Assembly: GCA_022376465.1 (NCBI GenBank)
Contig: JACDTU010000005.1
Coordinates: 980,001-1,044,000 of the forward strand
Direction: 5' to 3'
DNA: 64,000 nucleotides
From: Cubamyces lactineus
Taxonomy: Eukaryota > Basidiomycota > Agaricomycetes > Polyporales > Polyporaceae
The notes beneath the pieces were generated by a model. It had not been told where the DNA came from. It did no database searches and was given only the letters and a program-made list of their open reading frames with translations. The position numbers were made by a program, and so were the translations under genes. Below, in pieces: positions 36,987 to 49,039 of this stretch; within the stretch, counting starts at the first letter, position 1, and the number at the start of each line of letters is the position of its first letter.

Positions 36987-39310
36987 TTACGCCGACCCGC
37001 GTCCTATTCCTACCGCATTGGTATCCTCCAGCGTCTTCTGTGGGCCGTGGAACCAACGCGCGCCACCATAGCCGGGGAAGTAGTAGTAGAGGAGACACAG
37101 GCCGAGCCACCCGCAGTAGACGACGACCATGTAGTTCATGGACTCCGCGCTGGGCCCCGGGCGAGCTGGGAAGGCGAGGATGGCCATGGAGAAGGCCATC
37201 CAGACGATCGCGATGATGGTAACAGGTAATCCCTGCCTTGAGTGAGCAAGTGCGCACGAACGCGCCTAGAAGACGGAAGAAACGTACAAATCTCCCGAGT
37301 GTGAATGGTCCTGGAACCCACTTCTTCCCACCCATGAAGCGGCTCGCCATCGGTATCGTGAACGCCGTGTACTGCCCGGCGAGCGCGATCGTGAAGATAG
37401 CGGAGTACGTCGTCGGGCCTGCGAAGACGAGGAGCCCGAGGAGGAACGCGACGAACGCGGAGGCCCAGACGGCGTTGACGGGCGTCTGCGTGCGCTTGTT
37501 CATGCGGTAGAGGACACTGGAGAAGGGCAGGCCGCGATCGCGCGCGAAGGCGAACATTTGCCGGGACGCTACGGTGAGCTGGCGGCGTGGTCAGCGCCTC
37601 TACCGTTGTTCGAACCAGGGACATAGCTTACCGTGTTTGCTCCTACCATGAATCTAACGTATGCGTGAACAATGAGGTAGTGAGTTTGGGTTCACAACGC
37701 AGCCACCGAGTTTCGAAGCCAGAACTCACTGAGCGAAGACCACGAAGGACCAGAGCGCTAGCGTGCCATTGCGGCCAAAACTGTTGAAGAAGATCTTCAC
37801 GGATTCCATTAGCTGCGATGATATCGGTAGGAGGGCGGTCTCACAGTGGCCGTTGGCTGTCCTATTGGATTGTCTATGATACTCTCCAGGTCCGTACCCA
37901 TGCAAAACGCGAACACGATGTTGGCCACTACCCACACGAACGTCAGTATGTCCTCCCATCGAAACTCTGGCACCACTACTGTGAACAATCACTCACCCCA
38001 TCCGATCAGGCTGGATATGACGACAGTACAGACGATCGCCCAAGGAACAGCAGTGCGAGCGTTATGAGCCTCTTCACTCATGTGGATAGACGACTCGAAT
38101 CCAGCTGTTCGCGTTCCATGAGTCGTTGTCTCATTAAGACTGCCTCACGTACCAATGACATAGAGTGGTGCAAGGAGGCCCAGCACGAAGGCGAACCCGT
38201 CTGGCCATCCGCTCTCTGCTTTGGCTGAAAGAAGCGAATCAGATCAACTCATGTTCATAGTGATCAATCTAAGAGAACATACAGGTAGTAAACGCGCCAA
38301 AGGTGTACGCGGCTGTATTCTTGAATTCCTTGGGAGTAGCGATTGGCATCGCGATGATCACAGCGATGGGCAACCTGCATCCCAAGAATTGATCCACCAT
38401 GTTATATCGACGAGAAGATAGGCATATGAACTCACAATGTGTTGATGGCGACGTAGAACGTTTGCAGCAGAGCTATGACAGCGGTCGCCAGGGATGCAAG
38501 GAAGCCATGGACGATGAGCAGCGCGACAAACAGTGCGCTGCCCTGCATCAGCAATACTAATACGCAATGATCCATGTGAATTAAGAAAGCTTACAATGTC
38601 TGAGCGGTCGTTGGGACGAAAGCACTATTCGTGCCTATTGTCACCGCAGCCATAATCTGCACAGCGAGCCCCCACTCAACGGAAGCAAATCCAGCGATAA
38701 GCCCCATTGAATTCGTGTCTTGCGTTTTCGGACTACACGTTAGCGCTCCCAGCAATATAGAGAACACTGGCACTAGCAGGACTCACACGCGACAATCCAT
38801 GCGAGTAGCTTCCTCCACCTCGGGCTCGCCAGATCCCAAGTCCAATAATACAAACCGCCGGACGTCGGTGCGGCAGACGCGAGCTCGGCAAGAGCGAGCC
38901 CACTGAAGAGTATGAAAAACGCGCATATCGCCCACTGCACAAAGCTTAGCTACTACATTAGGGGATTGAATGCAACTGGTACTGACCCCCCAAACCATAG
39001 TCACGGGCCCGCCATACGGCAGCGAGAAGACCAGAACAGTACTGCAATATATGTGAGACGAGATAGACTCAAAGTTAAAGGAATAGACTCACGCGAGAGA
39101 CGGGAATATCCCCGCCAGGCTGAAACTGAACGCGAACACTTCAAGCGGGGCGAATGCTCGTCTGAACTCTTGCTTATACCCCAGCTTAGCCAAGGCTGCG
39201 TTGTCGCTCGACACGCTCTCCGCATCATATGCCAATCGTCGATCTAGCGTTAGTTCGTTGACGTTGACGGACGACGTGGATATCTTCGTCTTGTTGAGCG
39301 GTGTAGCCAT
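36987..39310 (-). CDS. GABA/choline-type amino acid permease, array copy D
   Basis: Fourth member and first of three close copies (D, E, F). Start ATG at 39308-39310 (MATPLNKTKISTSS). Blocks: LGYKQEFRRAFAPLEVFAFS, VFSLPYGGPVTMVWG, SAAPTSGGLYYWTWDLASP, SVEWGLAVQIMAAVTIGTN, KEFKNTAAYTFGAF, GFESSIHMSEEAHNARTAVP and GTDLESIIDNPIGQP. Next are the microexon FMVGANT (37632-37653), SRQMFAFARDRGLPFSSV and GYGGARWFHGPQKTLED, ending GIGRGSA. Compared with A and B the tail is about 30 residues shorter. Distinctive for D-F are the Phe-Glu-Ser-Ser of the HMSEE loop and Glu replacing Asp before WGL, which may alter substrate choice (inference). Confidence 0.88.
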
Positions 39311-39413
39311 GACTGAAGACTCGGGCGGTGAGACGGGTGCGCGATAGCAGACCGCCGCGGCCAATTGGCCTCAGCCACGCTCATATCTTAGCAGACGGTG
39401 CACGGAGGGCGGT

Positions 39414-39440
39414 CGGCTCTTCCATGTCCAAGAGAGTTCA
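39414..39440. repeat. Duplicated spacer element 1, copy upstream of permease D
   Basis: Core GGCTCTTCCATG then CCAAGAGA. It matches 42766-42792 upstream of E with two mismatches and lies at a similar distance (about 105 bases) from each start codon. Possible promoter element. Confidence 0.7.
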
Positions 39441-39994
39441 TCATTGCTCCTGTCGTGGAGAAGCACCCATGGGCCCAAAAAGGATGTCCGCTCTCTCGAC
39501 TGTAGTCTAACACTGAGTGTGAGTACAACGTGGGCTGCAAATGATGCAGAGTACATACCCACGCGAACCGTGAAATATGCACGGGGCCCATCCTTGAAAG
39601 CGTTCGAACGCTTTACGAGACCACGATCGTATGCCCACCGCGGCCAGCACACCCAGCGTGACCGTCGACTCGCTTCCCTACCTCGAAGCTCTGGCACCGG
39701 CTCCAAGCTGAAGCTTGCCCATCCGTTGAGCAAAATCCCCTGCGTCTGATCGTATGGCGGCAATCCCGAGCTTCTGCGGGAGTCAATGATCCTTTCGGGT
39801 TTATGTTGGAGTCGTGTGCGGCCCGATGGCGCTGTAGCTTGATCACCTGGTCATACTAGCGAGATATAGTGACACATTGCACACGAGGCTTGACAGTTGC
39901 ACGTTCGTCGTCCATGCAGATAGTCAAGCAGGTGGCTTGACATGCGTTATTTCGTCGACGTTGCAGTTGACGACTTGGCAGCATTCCCATTGAT

Positions 39995-40058
39995 GAGGGC
40001 GCCAATATGAGGCGTTCCCCATTTGGCAACCGTAGTAATTGAGAATCTGACAGGCGCC
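39995..40058. repeat. Duplicated spacer element 3, first copy
   Basis: Contains TTTGGCAACCGTAGTAATTG. Related stretches are at 43362-43412 and 46610-46671. It occurs once per unit beyond D, E and F. Confidence 0.65.
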
Positions 40059-40316
40059 CGCCAATCAAGTCATGGTGCTTCTGAAAAATCAGTGAGCTTT
40101 AGCAGGACATAGCCATTATACCAGCCTGACTACTAGCTCTACAAAGTAGTTACCCAAAGGCTAGGTTTGTGCAAGATATCGACTCTTGTAAAAATAACGC
40201 ACTGTCACGTAAACAGTATCTGTTGTGAACGATGTTCAAGTATCAAGTGAGAGTTGAGATGTACTACAATAAAGAAATATCACGTACCCGCACGACTGCG
40301 TACCTTGAACCAGGGT

Positions 40317-42659
40317 TTAGGCAAATGCACGCTCAAGTACTACCCCATCTGCGCCCTCCAGTGTCTTCTGCGGGCCACGGAACCAACGCGCGCCGCCGTA
40401 CACCGGGAAATAGTAGTAGATCAGGCACAAGCCAATCCACCCACAGTAAACGACGACCATGTAGTTCATCGACTTTGCGGTGGGCCCCGGTCGAGCCGGG
40501 AAGGCGAGGATGACCATTGCGAAAGCCATCCACATGAGCGCGACGATTGTGACAGGTAGTCCCTGCATCTTGTGAGCGAATGCGCGCCAACATGCCACAG
40601 CAACGCGCTAGATACGTACAAATCGGCCAAGGGTGAACGGTCCTGGGACCCACTTCTTACCACCCAAGAATCGGCTCGCCATCGGTATGGCGAACGCCGT
40701 GTACTGTCCGGCGAGCGAGATCGTGAAGATCGCAGAGTATGTAGTTGGGCCCGCAAAGACGAGGAGCCCGAGGAGGAACGCGATAAACGCAGAAACCCAA
40801 ACGGCATTGACAGGCGTCTGAGTGCGCTTGTTCATGCGGTATATGAACCCGGAGAAGGGCAGGCCACGGTCGCGCGCGAAGGCGAACATTTGTCGTGACG
40901 CGACTGTGAGCTGATGGCGTGGTCAGCACTCAGCACTCATACGACGTTTCCATGACGGATTCGACCTACCGCGTTCGCTCCTACCATATACCTATCAGCG
41001 GCGGGAGGATAATGATAACATGGCAGACAAGATTCAGCTGTCCGCCCGTGGAGGATCATAGTTATGACCTACTGAGCAAAAGCTACCAAAGACCATAGCG
41101 CAAGAGTGCCATTGCGCCCAAAGCTATTGAAGAATATCTTCGCGGGATCCATCAGCCACGAGTACACTGGCAGGAGAGGTGTGCGCTCACGGTGGCCGTT
41201 GGTTGTCCTATTGGGTTGTCAATGATGCTCTCCAGGTCTGTCCCCATGCAAAATGCAAACACGATGTTTATCGCTATCCATTTGAGCGTTAGTTCGCCCG
41301 TCGACTGTACTCGATAGACACAACACTTCGAAATGGCTTACCCCATCCAATTAGGCTAGATATGGCGACCGTACGCACGATCGCCCAGGGAACAGCAGTG
41401 CGAGCGTTGTGGGCCTCTTCGCTTAAATGGATTGATGATTCGAAGCCCGCTAGATGAGATCTCACTAGTGAGTGCAGGACCAAAAGGCGGGGGCGGGGTA
41501 TTCCACATACATATGACATAGATTGGTGCGAGAAAGCTGAGCACAAAGGCAAAACCATCCGGCCACCCACTCTGCGCCTTAGCTTAAAGAGATGGATCAG
41601 GGCGAATTACTGGTAGTAGCTAAGTCTAGACGCACACGTTGTGAACGCGCCGAATGCGTACGCAGCTGTATTCTTGAACTCCTTCGGGGTAGCTATCGGC
41701 ATTGCGATCACAACGGCGAGAGGCAATCTATAAGTGTTCCAGTCGAACGTTAGCACGCACATGTGTCAGATACGCATTTACTCACAAGGTATTGACAAGG
41801 ACGTAAAGCGTTTGTAACAGAGCGATGGCAGAGGTCGCGAGTGATGAGAAGATGCCGTGCACAATAAGCAACGCGACATACAACGCACTAGCCCGAAGTG
41901 GGTCACATTAGAGTGTACAAGGCCCCTAATCCTGAAGAGCTTACAACGTCTGAGCGGTGGTTGGGACGAAGCTGTTGTCCGTGCCTATCGTCACCGCAGC
42001 CATAATTTGCACAGAGAGTCCCCATTCAACGGAGGCGAAGCCAGCAACAAGTCCCATGCAGTTCGTATCTTAACCAGGCGTCATGTTAGCGGTTACAGTA
42101 GACATAATTCCTAAAGAGAAACACTCACAACCAACAATCCACGAAAGTAGATTCCTCCACCTCGGGCTTGCTAGATCCCATGTCCAATAATACAGACCGC
42201 CAGACGTTGGCGCAGATGATGCAAGCTCAGCGAGAGCCAGACCAGTGAAGAATATGAAGAACACAGCTATCGCCCACTGCGGAGACCGATCAACTTCGAT
42301 ACGCTGGGGTCTTACCGTGCGAGCTCACCCCCCACACCATAGACACAGGCCCACCATATGGCAAGGCGAAAATCAGAACAGTTCTGCGATACGTATGACA
42401 TGTGAGATCAATGCCAAAGCCGCGATATCAAGTGGACTCACGCTATAGAAGGGAATATACCGGCCAGGCTGAAGCTGAACGCGAACACTGCAAGTGGTCC
42501 GAACGCTCGTTTGAACTCCTGCTTGTATCCCAGCGCGGCTAAGGCTGCATTATCGCTCGCTACGGTCTCCGTGTCACATTCCAGTCGCCCATCTACCCTC
42601 AGTTCTTCGACCTGAACAAGTGAGGGAGGCTTCTTGGTCTCGTTGGACCGTGTAGACAT
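40317..42659 (-). CDS. GABA/choline-type amino acid permease, array copy E
   Basis: Fifth member. Start ATG at 42657-42659 (MSTRSNETKKPPSLVQV), stop at 40317. Blocks: LGYKQEFKRAFGPLAVFAFS, IFALPYGGPVSMVWG, SSAPTSGGLYYWTWDLASP, SVEWGLSVQIMAAVTIGTD, GFESSIHLSEEAHNARTAVP, GTDLESIIDNPIGQP and the microexon YMVGANA (40970-40991), with Tyr in place of Phe. After it come SRQMFAFARDRGLPFSGF, SRFLGGKKWVPGPFTLGRF and PVYGGARWFRGPQKTLEG, ending LERAFA. Start-to-start spacing to D is 3349 bases and to F 3395 bases, so E is one unit of a recent tandem array. No break seen. Confidence 0.88.
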
Positions 42660-42765
42660 GGATGGATACCGATGGGAGTCGTGGTGGCGGAACGCAGGCC
42701 AGAGGCTCGTGCCAGATCGATCTCGGCGGACTTCATATCTCTTGACACGGCGGATAGAGGATAGC

Positions 42766-42792
42766 CGGCTCTTCCATGCCCAAGAGAATTCA
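42766..42792. repeat. Duplicated spacer element 1, copy upstream of permease E
   Basis: Partner of 39414-39440; about 107 bases upstream of the E start codon. Confidence 0.7.
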
Positions 42793-43361
42793 GCAATACA
42801 CCTGCTTGAGAGAATGCATACGTCCGCTCTCTCGGCCATGCTCTGAGAGATAAGTTATGTGAGCAAGTAGTAGAAAGAGCAAATGGGGGATGGTCCATAC
42901 CTCAGCGAGCCGCTATGTACGCACGGAGCGTATCATCACAGCATGATCCATGACCAGTAGCTGACGGGGTCCTACTTTGGCCCCACCGTTAGCTTCCCTA
43001 CCTCGTAGACATGGTATATCGCCGCCCCGGATCATGCATGAACTTTAACCATACGCACAGATAAGCGCTTGGCATTGGATCGAATCCAACGGATCGGTGG
43101 TGCTGTCCTTGCGCCGCTATGTGGGTGATACGAGCTCGTTCAAGTCCTTGGAATCGCATGCAACACATGCCGCAGTTGCTCGGTGCTAGGTTGACCAGCA
43201 CGAATGGTTCCGTCGTCCCATGGCGGGAGTCTCCCTCAGAGCGCTAATATGTGATGAGGTTGAGTCGTGAAGGGATCGTTGCCGCGAGTCGAGCGCAACG
43301 AGCTGGGAAAACTCGAAGAACTCGAAAGTAACTCCGCCGTGTCCCAGACACTGATTGAAGT

Positions 43362-43412
43362 GAGGCATTCCCCTATTGGCAGTCGTAGTGGTTGAGAATC
43401 CGTCAGACGCCC
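43362..43412. repeat. Duplicated spacer element 3, second copy
   Basis: Contains ATTGGCAGTCGTAGTGGTTG, aligned with the copies at 39995-40058 and 46610-46671. Confidence 0.65.
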
Positions 43413-43727
43413 GGCTCGTCAACTCGCAGACTACGTAGCATAGTCGTTATTCTGGAAAATGAGTGAGGTTCACCTGGATTTTCCAGCCTTTTCTAATCAT
43501 TTTACATAGCAACCACTCAGAGACAAGGTCGTCGCTTCGTGCGCGACATCTTCCCGACTGGTGCAGCGCATGCGACTGGTTCACAGTACCCGTTGGCACC
43601 GATCCTAGAACCCTAGAACAGCGATCTTCCATAAGAGCGAAAACGTCAAGATCAAGTGAGAATCGAGAGGTGGGCTGCAATAAACAAGTATCACTTACCG
43701 GCACTATAGCGCGCCATGTGACGGGGT

Positions 43728-46054
43728 TTACGCTGGCGCGCGTCCGAGTCCTACCCGATCTACGTCCTCCAACGTTCTCTGCGGGCCATGGAACCAACGC
43801 GCGCCTCCGTACACTGGGAAGTAGTAGTAAACAAGACACAAGGCTAGCCATCCGAGGTAGACCACGACCATGTAGTTCATGGACTCCGCACTGGGTCCCG
43901 GCCTTGCCGGAAAGGCGAGGATGACCAGGGAGAACATCATCCATGCGACCGCTATGATGGTGACAGGCAATCCCTGCATATACATGAGCAGACACGCAAT
44001 GCACATCAAGGTACGTAAATCGGGACGTACGAATTTGCCAAGTGTGAACGGTCCCGGGACCCACTTCTTGCCTCCTAGGAATCGGCTCGTCATTAGGATG
44101 ATGAACGCCGTGTACTGTCCGCCGAGCGCGATCGTGAAGATCGCGGAGTATGCCGTTGGGCCTGCGAAGGCAAGGAGACCGAGGAGAAACGAAAGAAATG
44201 CCGAAACCCAGACGGCGTTGACGGGCGTTTGCGTGCGCTTGTTCATGCGGTAGATGAATCCGGAGAATGGAAGGCCGCGGTCGCGCGCGAAGGCGAACAT
44301 TTGCCGGGACGCTACGGTGAGCTTATGAAGCAGTCAGTACTAATATGGCGCTGTCGTGGTGGATCTGTCCTACCCCGTTTGCTCCCACCATGAACCTAAC
44401 GTTTGAGCAGGGGCGATCGCAGTTCATCAGACTCGACGATGCGGTCACGGAAAGTTATAGCTAGCACTCACTGAGCAAAAGCTACCAGAGACCACAACGC
44501 CAGCGTACCGTTGCGACCAAAGCTATTGAAGAATATCTTCACGAGATGAATCAGCTACCAAGACGTCGACAAGGGAGGTGCCATCTCACGGTTGCGGTTG
44601 GCTGTCCTATAGGGTTGTCGATAATACTCTCAATATCTGTACCCATGCAAAACGCAAATACGACATTAACCACTATCCGTTATACCGTTAGCCAGCCCGT
44701 TAAGCATAATTATGGCACTGTCAGTTGAAACGGCTTACCCCATCCGATCAGACTAGATATGCCGACCGTGCAAACAATCGCCCAGGGCACAGCAGTGCGA
44801 GCGTTGTGGGTTTCTTCGCTCATGTGTATGGACGATTCGAACCCAGCTGTACACGTGTTGTCAGTCATCGTTTGACGAGCAGGGAAGGGAGGTTTATTTT
44901 GCGCACAGATGACGTAGAGCGGTGCGAGGAAGCTGAGCATGAACGCGAACTCATTGGGCCATCCACTTTGCGCCTTAGCTGGAAAAGTGTGTCAGAATTA
45001 CCGATACTCGTAAACGACTGGGCTACGAAACACACATGTGGTGAACGCGCCGAACGCATACGCGGCTGTGTTCTTGAACTCTTTAGGAGTAGCGATCGGC
45101 ATTGCGACAACAACGGCAAGAGGCAACCTACACGCAGATCAGCCAATAGTTCAGCATGTCACAGCGCTCGCGAAATACAAATATACACACAACGTGTTGA
45201 CGGCGACGTAAATCGTTTGTAACAGAGCGATGGCAGAGGTGGCCAAGGAAGAGAGAAAGCCGTGGACAATGAGCAGCGCAACGTACAACGCGCTGTCCCC
45301 ACGTCAGCCACGCTATCACACGGTATCCCCTCGCACTGATGGACTTACAATGTCTGGGCAGTCGTAGGAACGAAACTGCTGTCTGTGCCTATTGTGACTG
45401 CAGCCATGATCTGTACGGCTAGTCCCCACTCGACTGAGGCGAATCCGGCGACGAGCCCTATGCAGTTCGTGTCTGGCGTAGCCGAGCTTCACATCAGCGA
45501 CCAGGACGTGAGGTACACACAGGCAACCCTCACAGGCCACAATCCACGAGAGCAACTTCCTCCATCTCGGGCTCGCTAGGTCCCAGGTCCAGTAGTACAG
45601 GCCGCCTGATGTTGGCGCCGACGATGCGAGTTCTGCGAGGGCCAGACCAATACAGAATATGAAGGTCACGGATATTGCCCACTGCATAGACTGATCAGCT
45701 ACAATACACGCAGATGGAGGCGTATTGACTTACTCCCCACACCATGGCAACGGGCCCGCCATACGGCAAGGCAAATATTAGGACCGTTCTGCAAGATATG
45801 TCAGATGAGAAGGGCCCAGAGATGGAGAGCGAATTGTGCACTTGCGCTATAGACGGGAAGATGCCAGCGAGACTGAAGCTGAAGGCGAACACTCCGAGCG
45901 GGGCGAGTGCTCGTTTGAACTCCTGCTTGTAGCCCAACGCAGCTAGTGCAGCATTATCGCTAGCTACGGTCTCCGAGTCTGTATCAGATACCAGCTGTCC
46001 ATCGACCTGGAGAAATGAGGAGGACTTCTTCGTCTCGCTGAGATATGAAGCCAT
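43728..46054 (-). CDS. GABA/choline-type amino acid permease, array copy F
   Basis: Sixth and last member. Start ATG at 46052-46054 (MASYLSETKKSSSFLQV), stop at 43728. Blocks: LGYKQEFKRALAPLGVFAFS, IFALPYGGPVAMVWG, SSAPTSGGLYYWTWDLASP, SVEWGLAVQIMAAVTIGTDS, SGWPNEFAFMLSFLAPLYVI, GFESSIHMSEETHNARTAVP, GTDIESIIDNPIGQP and the microexon FMVGANG (44374-44395). SRQMFAFARDRGLPFSGF and PVYGGARWFHGPQRTLED follow, ending GLGRAPA. The microexon donor is GTAGGA, weaker than GTAAGY in most other copies, so inclusion could be less efficient. In the HMSEE loop Ala is replaced by Thr (SEET). Otherwise it is intact and closest to E. Confidence 0.87.
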
Positions 46055-48643
46055 CAATCACAACTAATGGGAGCCGCAGTGGTGGTCACTGCACAGGACA
46101 AAAAGGTTTCGCAATAAATTGTCCTCAGCGGAGCCCTCGAACATGCCACTGCATATGCACCGAGAACGTCGTCATTGACATGCCACTATTAGTGATTTAC
46201 GACTCACGAGGTCTTGTATTCTGCCCTACCACCGTTTACCCTACATTGTAACTCGACGGCTTTCCGCTCCGGAACATGGCTGAATGTTAACCATCCGGCA
46301 CATGAGCACTTTGCACTGTATCGATGGCTTAGGATCGATGGCAGTGAATTTGAACTTTTGCACTCCTGCGTTACTGGGATGCATGCAATAACTCGAGCAT
46401 ATCGAACAACACTCTGGCAGGTTCGGAATCGCATACGGCACCTTACTACTTACTCCAGCTGGCCCCTGTAAGGCCTGAGCGAGATGGAAACTTATGTAGC
46501 CCATATGGTCAGATGTCGATTTTCCTAGGTTGAAGAAGCAGGTGATAAGTACTAGGTTGACCGGCACGACCCGTGTCCGTCCTCCGACACTCGTTGGCTT
46601 GGCGGATCTGAGGGCGCCAATGTGACGGGGTGTGAAGGGCCGTTCCACGTATGGCAACCGTGGTAGTTTGACTTCAGCTATCGGACTCGTGGAAGGCGCC
46701 CACTCACTGCTCATGGCACTCCTCAGTGCTTCTTGGCGGTACCAGCATAACCTGAGACTTCAGATGAACTTCTCCTCCGGAATATTCGACAACTACAGGC
46801 ACAAATCGGTAACAGACAAAAGCGTGCACTACAGCCATAGACACCAAGACCGGGTCGCTTCGTACCACAGGACGTTGTCGTCCTCTTAGCAACAAGAAGT
46901 ATATCACCACCATCTACAGGATGGGATTGAGATCCTGATTCCAGGAGAAACACTTAAGTGCTTGTGTATTTCTCGTAGGCATTGCGAGGCTAGAAGAGGT
47001 GCGTATCTCACCCAATGCCGACGCCTTGAATTGCCGACGCTTATCTCCCCGCGTTTTGAGCCCTCTGCTTATCAGAACTTGTAGGAACACCCCCGGGCCA
47101 TGCCCCTGAGAGGCTATAGGCTATAGCCACGAAGTATACCGACGCCACTTTGTCGTCGGCAAACGGAGGATCCTGGAATTACGCTAGTCTCCCCTAGGCA
47201 GACGTACCGAGGCGCTCTATTGAGGGGAGGGAGGGACGAGCGCAGAATTACGCTGGACTTCCGACTGGACCACTTCGACATCCACTATCTCAACCCTAGG
47301 GGTCTTCAAATTTGCACTTCGGCTTGCTCACGGATTGTACCAGCTTGACACCGTGCGCAGGAATTACTCACTTTGAGCGAAACCTATTGGTTCCTCGTCA
47401 GAGCCCGTGAGTTCCGTTCACTAACCAACGCTTTCACTAACCAACGTAACAAGGCCAGTGGCGCGAGAACGAGAGAGTACAGATGATATCTTCTGGCAAG
47501 GGCAGTACTACCGAGGTTCCGGATATTTCCCCATCACAATGGGCTGTCAATATCTATCGTTCAACTTGTATCCCAAGCAGCGGATCTGCATGCGCAGGCT
47601 ATGGAGCCTGGACATAATCAAACACTGACAGTAAACCCACGACATGCGCTGAGATGAATCCTTCACACGGGTCCACGATGCAGTGCCCTCTCCCACCAGC
47701 AGCGCATGACCGATCGCATCGCGCGACCGTCCAACGTCGCTTACGGCCATAACGTTGACCGCCGACAAATTCACCCATGAGACCAACGTGGTACCGCCAG
47801 CGCCCAAGATGGAAGACGGAAGATGGAAGACTCGGATGGCATCGCCCATCGCACGCTGCGCTCCCCGCAACTTACGAGAACGAATTCCGCGGTGACCCTA
47901 GGTCCCCACTTCCCCGCGTTCTAAACCTCGACCGGTCGGCCAATGTATCACGACCAGTCGCACGCGGTCGCGCAGCGAATCAGACCTAGCACAGACCCAT
48001 GCGGAAGCCCAAGGCAAGCTCCGCGCCCAACCCAGGTGCTTGGAGTGGCCTCGCACCAGAAGCGGTCGAAGCGCGCCTTATCAGCAGCCCAAGCAACCCG
48101 ACTCCCCAAGTCTGTTCTCAAGATGTAGTCATCGCGCGGAGCACCCCGCATTGGGGCGCGGGAGGCACCGAGCCCGGCAAAGTTATCGTACAGCGGTTAT
48201 CGCACTGCGCAGGCTGCACCTGTCTTCAGATTCCCAGAGAACGGTACCCAGAGATTGCACTAGTACTAGTGCTGTTGGAAGTTGGAACCTATCGAACTCG
48301 CCCGATACGCGATCATTTTGCCACACATCAGACGCGCGCGTCGCACGACCGTCCGTCCACGCTCCACGTCCAACTGCACTTACTCCGTATGTACTTCAGT
48401 ACACTGGCGCGAGTGCTAGTACGCGATGCACGAATCGCAGCGTACGATAACGCCGCGTTCGAGACTTTGAGTCCGCATCGGACCCGGAATTGGGGGGTGA
48501 CACAGGGTGGCACGCGGCAATCGTACTCGGGGCTCCTGATACGCAGCCCAGCTGCCATGGCTCATGGCCCAGGGACCCGGGATCCTTCGAATCTCGGAAG
48601 GTCCAGTGACTGTCGCTGGGAGCCCGAGCGATACACACACGCA
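46055..48643. other. Promoter of permease F and gene-poor DNA
   Basis: TGATAAG at 46543-46549, about 490 bases upstream of the F start. The 14-base direct repeat TTCACTAACCAACG occurs twice at 47417-47446 with a two-base spacer. GGAAGA-type microrepeats lie near 47808-47835. No gene is supported. Confidence 0.4.
46610..46671. repeat. Duplicated spacer element 3, third copy
   Basis: Contains ATGGCAACCGTGGTAGTTTG. It marks the right boundary of the duplicated unit beyond permease F. Confidence 0.6.
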
Positions 48644-48653
48644 TATATATAAG
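48644..48653 (+). promoter_or_regulatory. Putative TATA box
   Basis: TATATATAAG in plus orientation. It could serve the unresolved plus-strand gene that follows. Confidence 0.35.
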
Positions 48654-49039
48654 CTGACAGGTCCCGGGCGGTCTGCAGGTGAGAGCACGCTGTACCGTCC
48701 GCGTTGCGCGAGGCAGGGTCGAGAAGGGTATAGGGAAAAAGGGGAGGACCTCCGTAGTCCTCCTCCAGCGTCGATTGGTCAAGGGGAGCGTAGTAGTTAG
48801 CTAGTGTACACGATAGTAGAATAAAGAGGTTCGTTCGGTCAGTACAACAAGGTGAGTGGAGAGTCGGTTTCGTCGTTGTCGCATTTCGTTTCTGGCCTTT
48901 TTCTCAGGTTTTTTCGTTTCGCTTTTGCTTTTTTGTGGTTGTTTTTCATCTGCTCATCGCTTTCCAACCCTCCACCTCCTCCATTACCCACATCCCCCAT
49001 CTCCACGGCTCGCACTCTCGGAAACCCGCGACGCCTAGC

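Larger units (their letters stand above)
39311..40316. promoter_or_regulatory. D/E intergenic DNA with duplicated elements
   Basis: Holds the D promoter (left) and E 3' flank (right). Three stretches recur in the E/F spacer: 39414-39440 (27 bases, two mismatches to 42766-42792), 39672-39685 (identical to 42992-43005) and about 39995-40058 (similar to 43362-43412 and 46610-46671). These are parts of the duplicated unit, or conserved control elements. Confidence 0.6.
42660..43727. promoter_or_regulatory. E/F intergenic DNA with duplicated elements
   Basis: AGATAAG at 42848-42854, about 190 bases upstream of the E start. The elements at 42766-42792, 42992-43005 and 43362-43412 repeat those of the D/E spacer. 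An 18-base word at 43186-43203 recurs at 46553-46570 with one change. The stretch 43640-43700, just downstream of F, resembles 40230-40300 downstream of E (shared ATCAAGTGAGA). Confidence 0.6.

Noticed and set aside
46055..48640. Search for transposon or LTR remnants next to the permease array
   Set aside because: Only short direct repeats were seen; no reverse transcriptase, integrase, transposase or long terminal repeats could be recognised.
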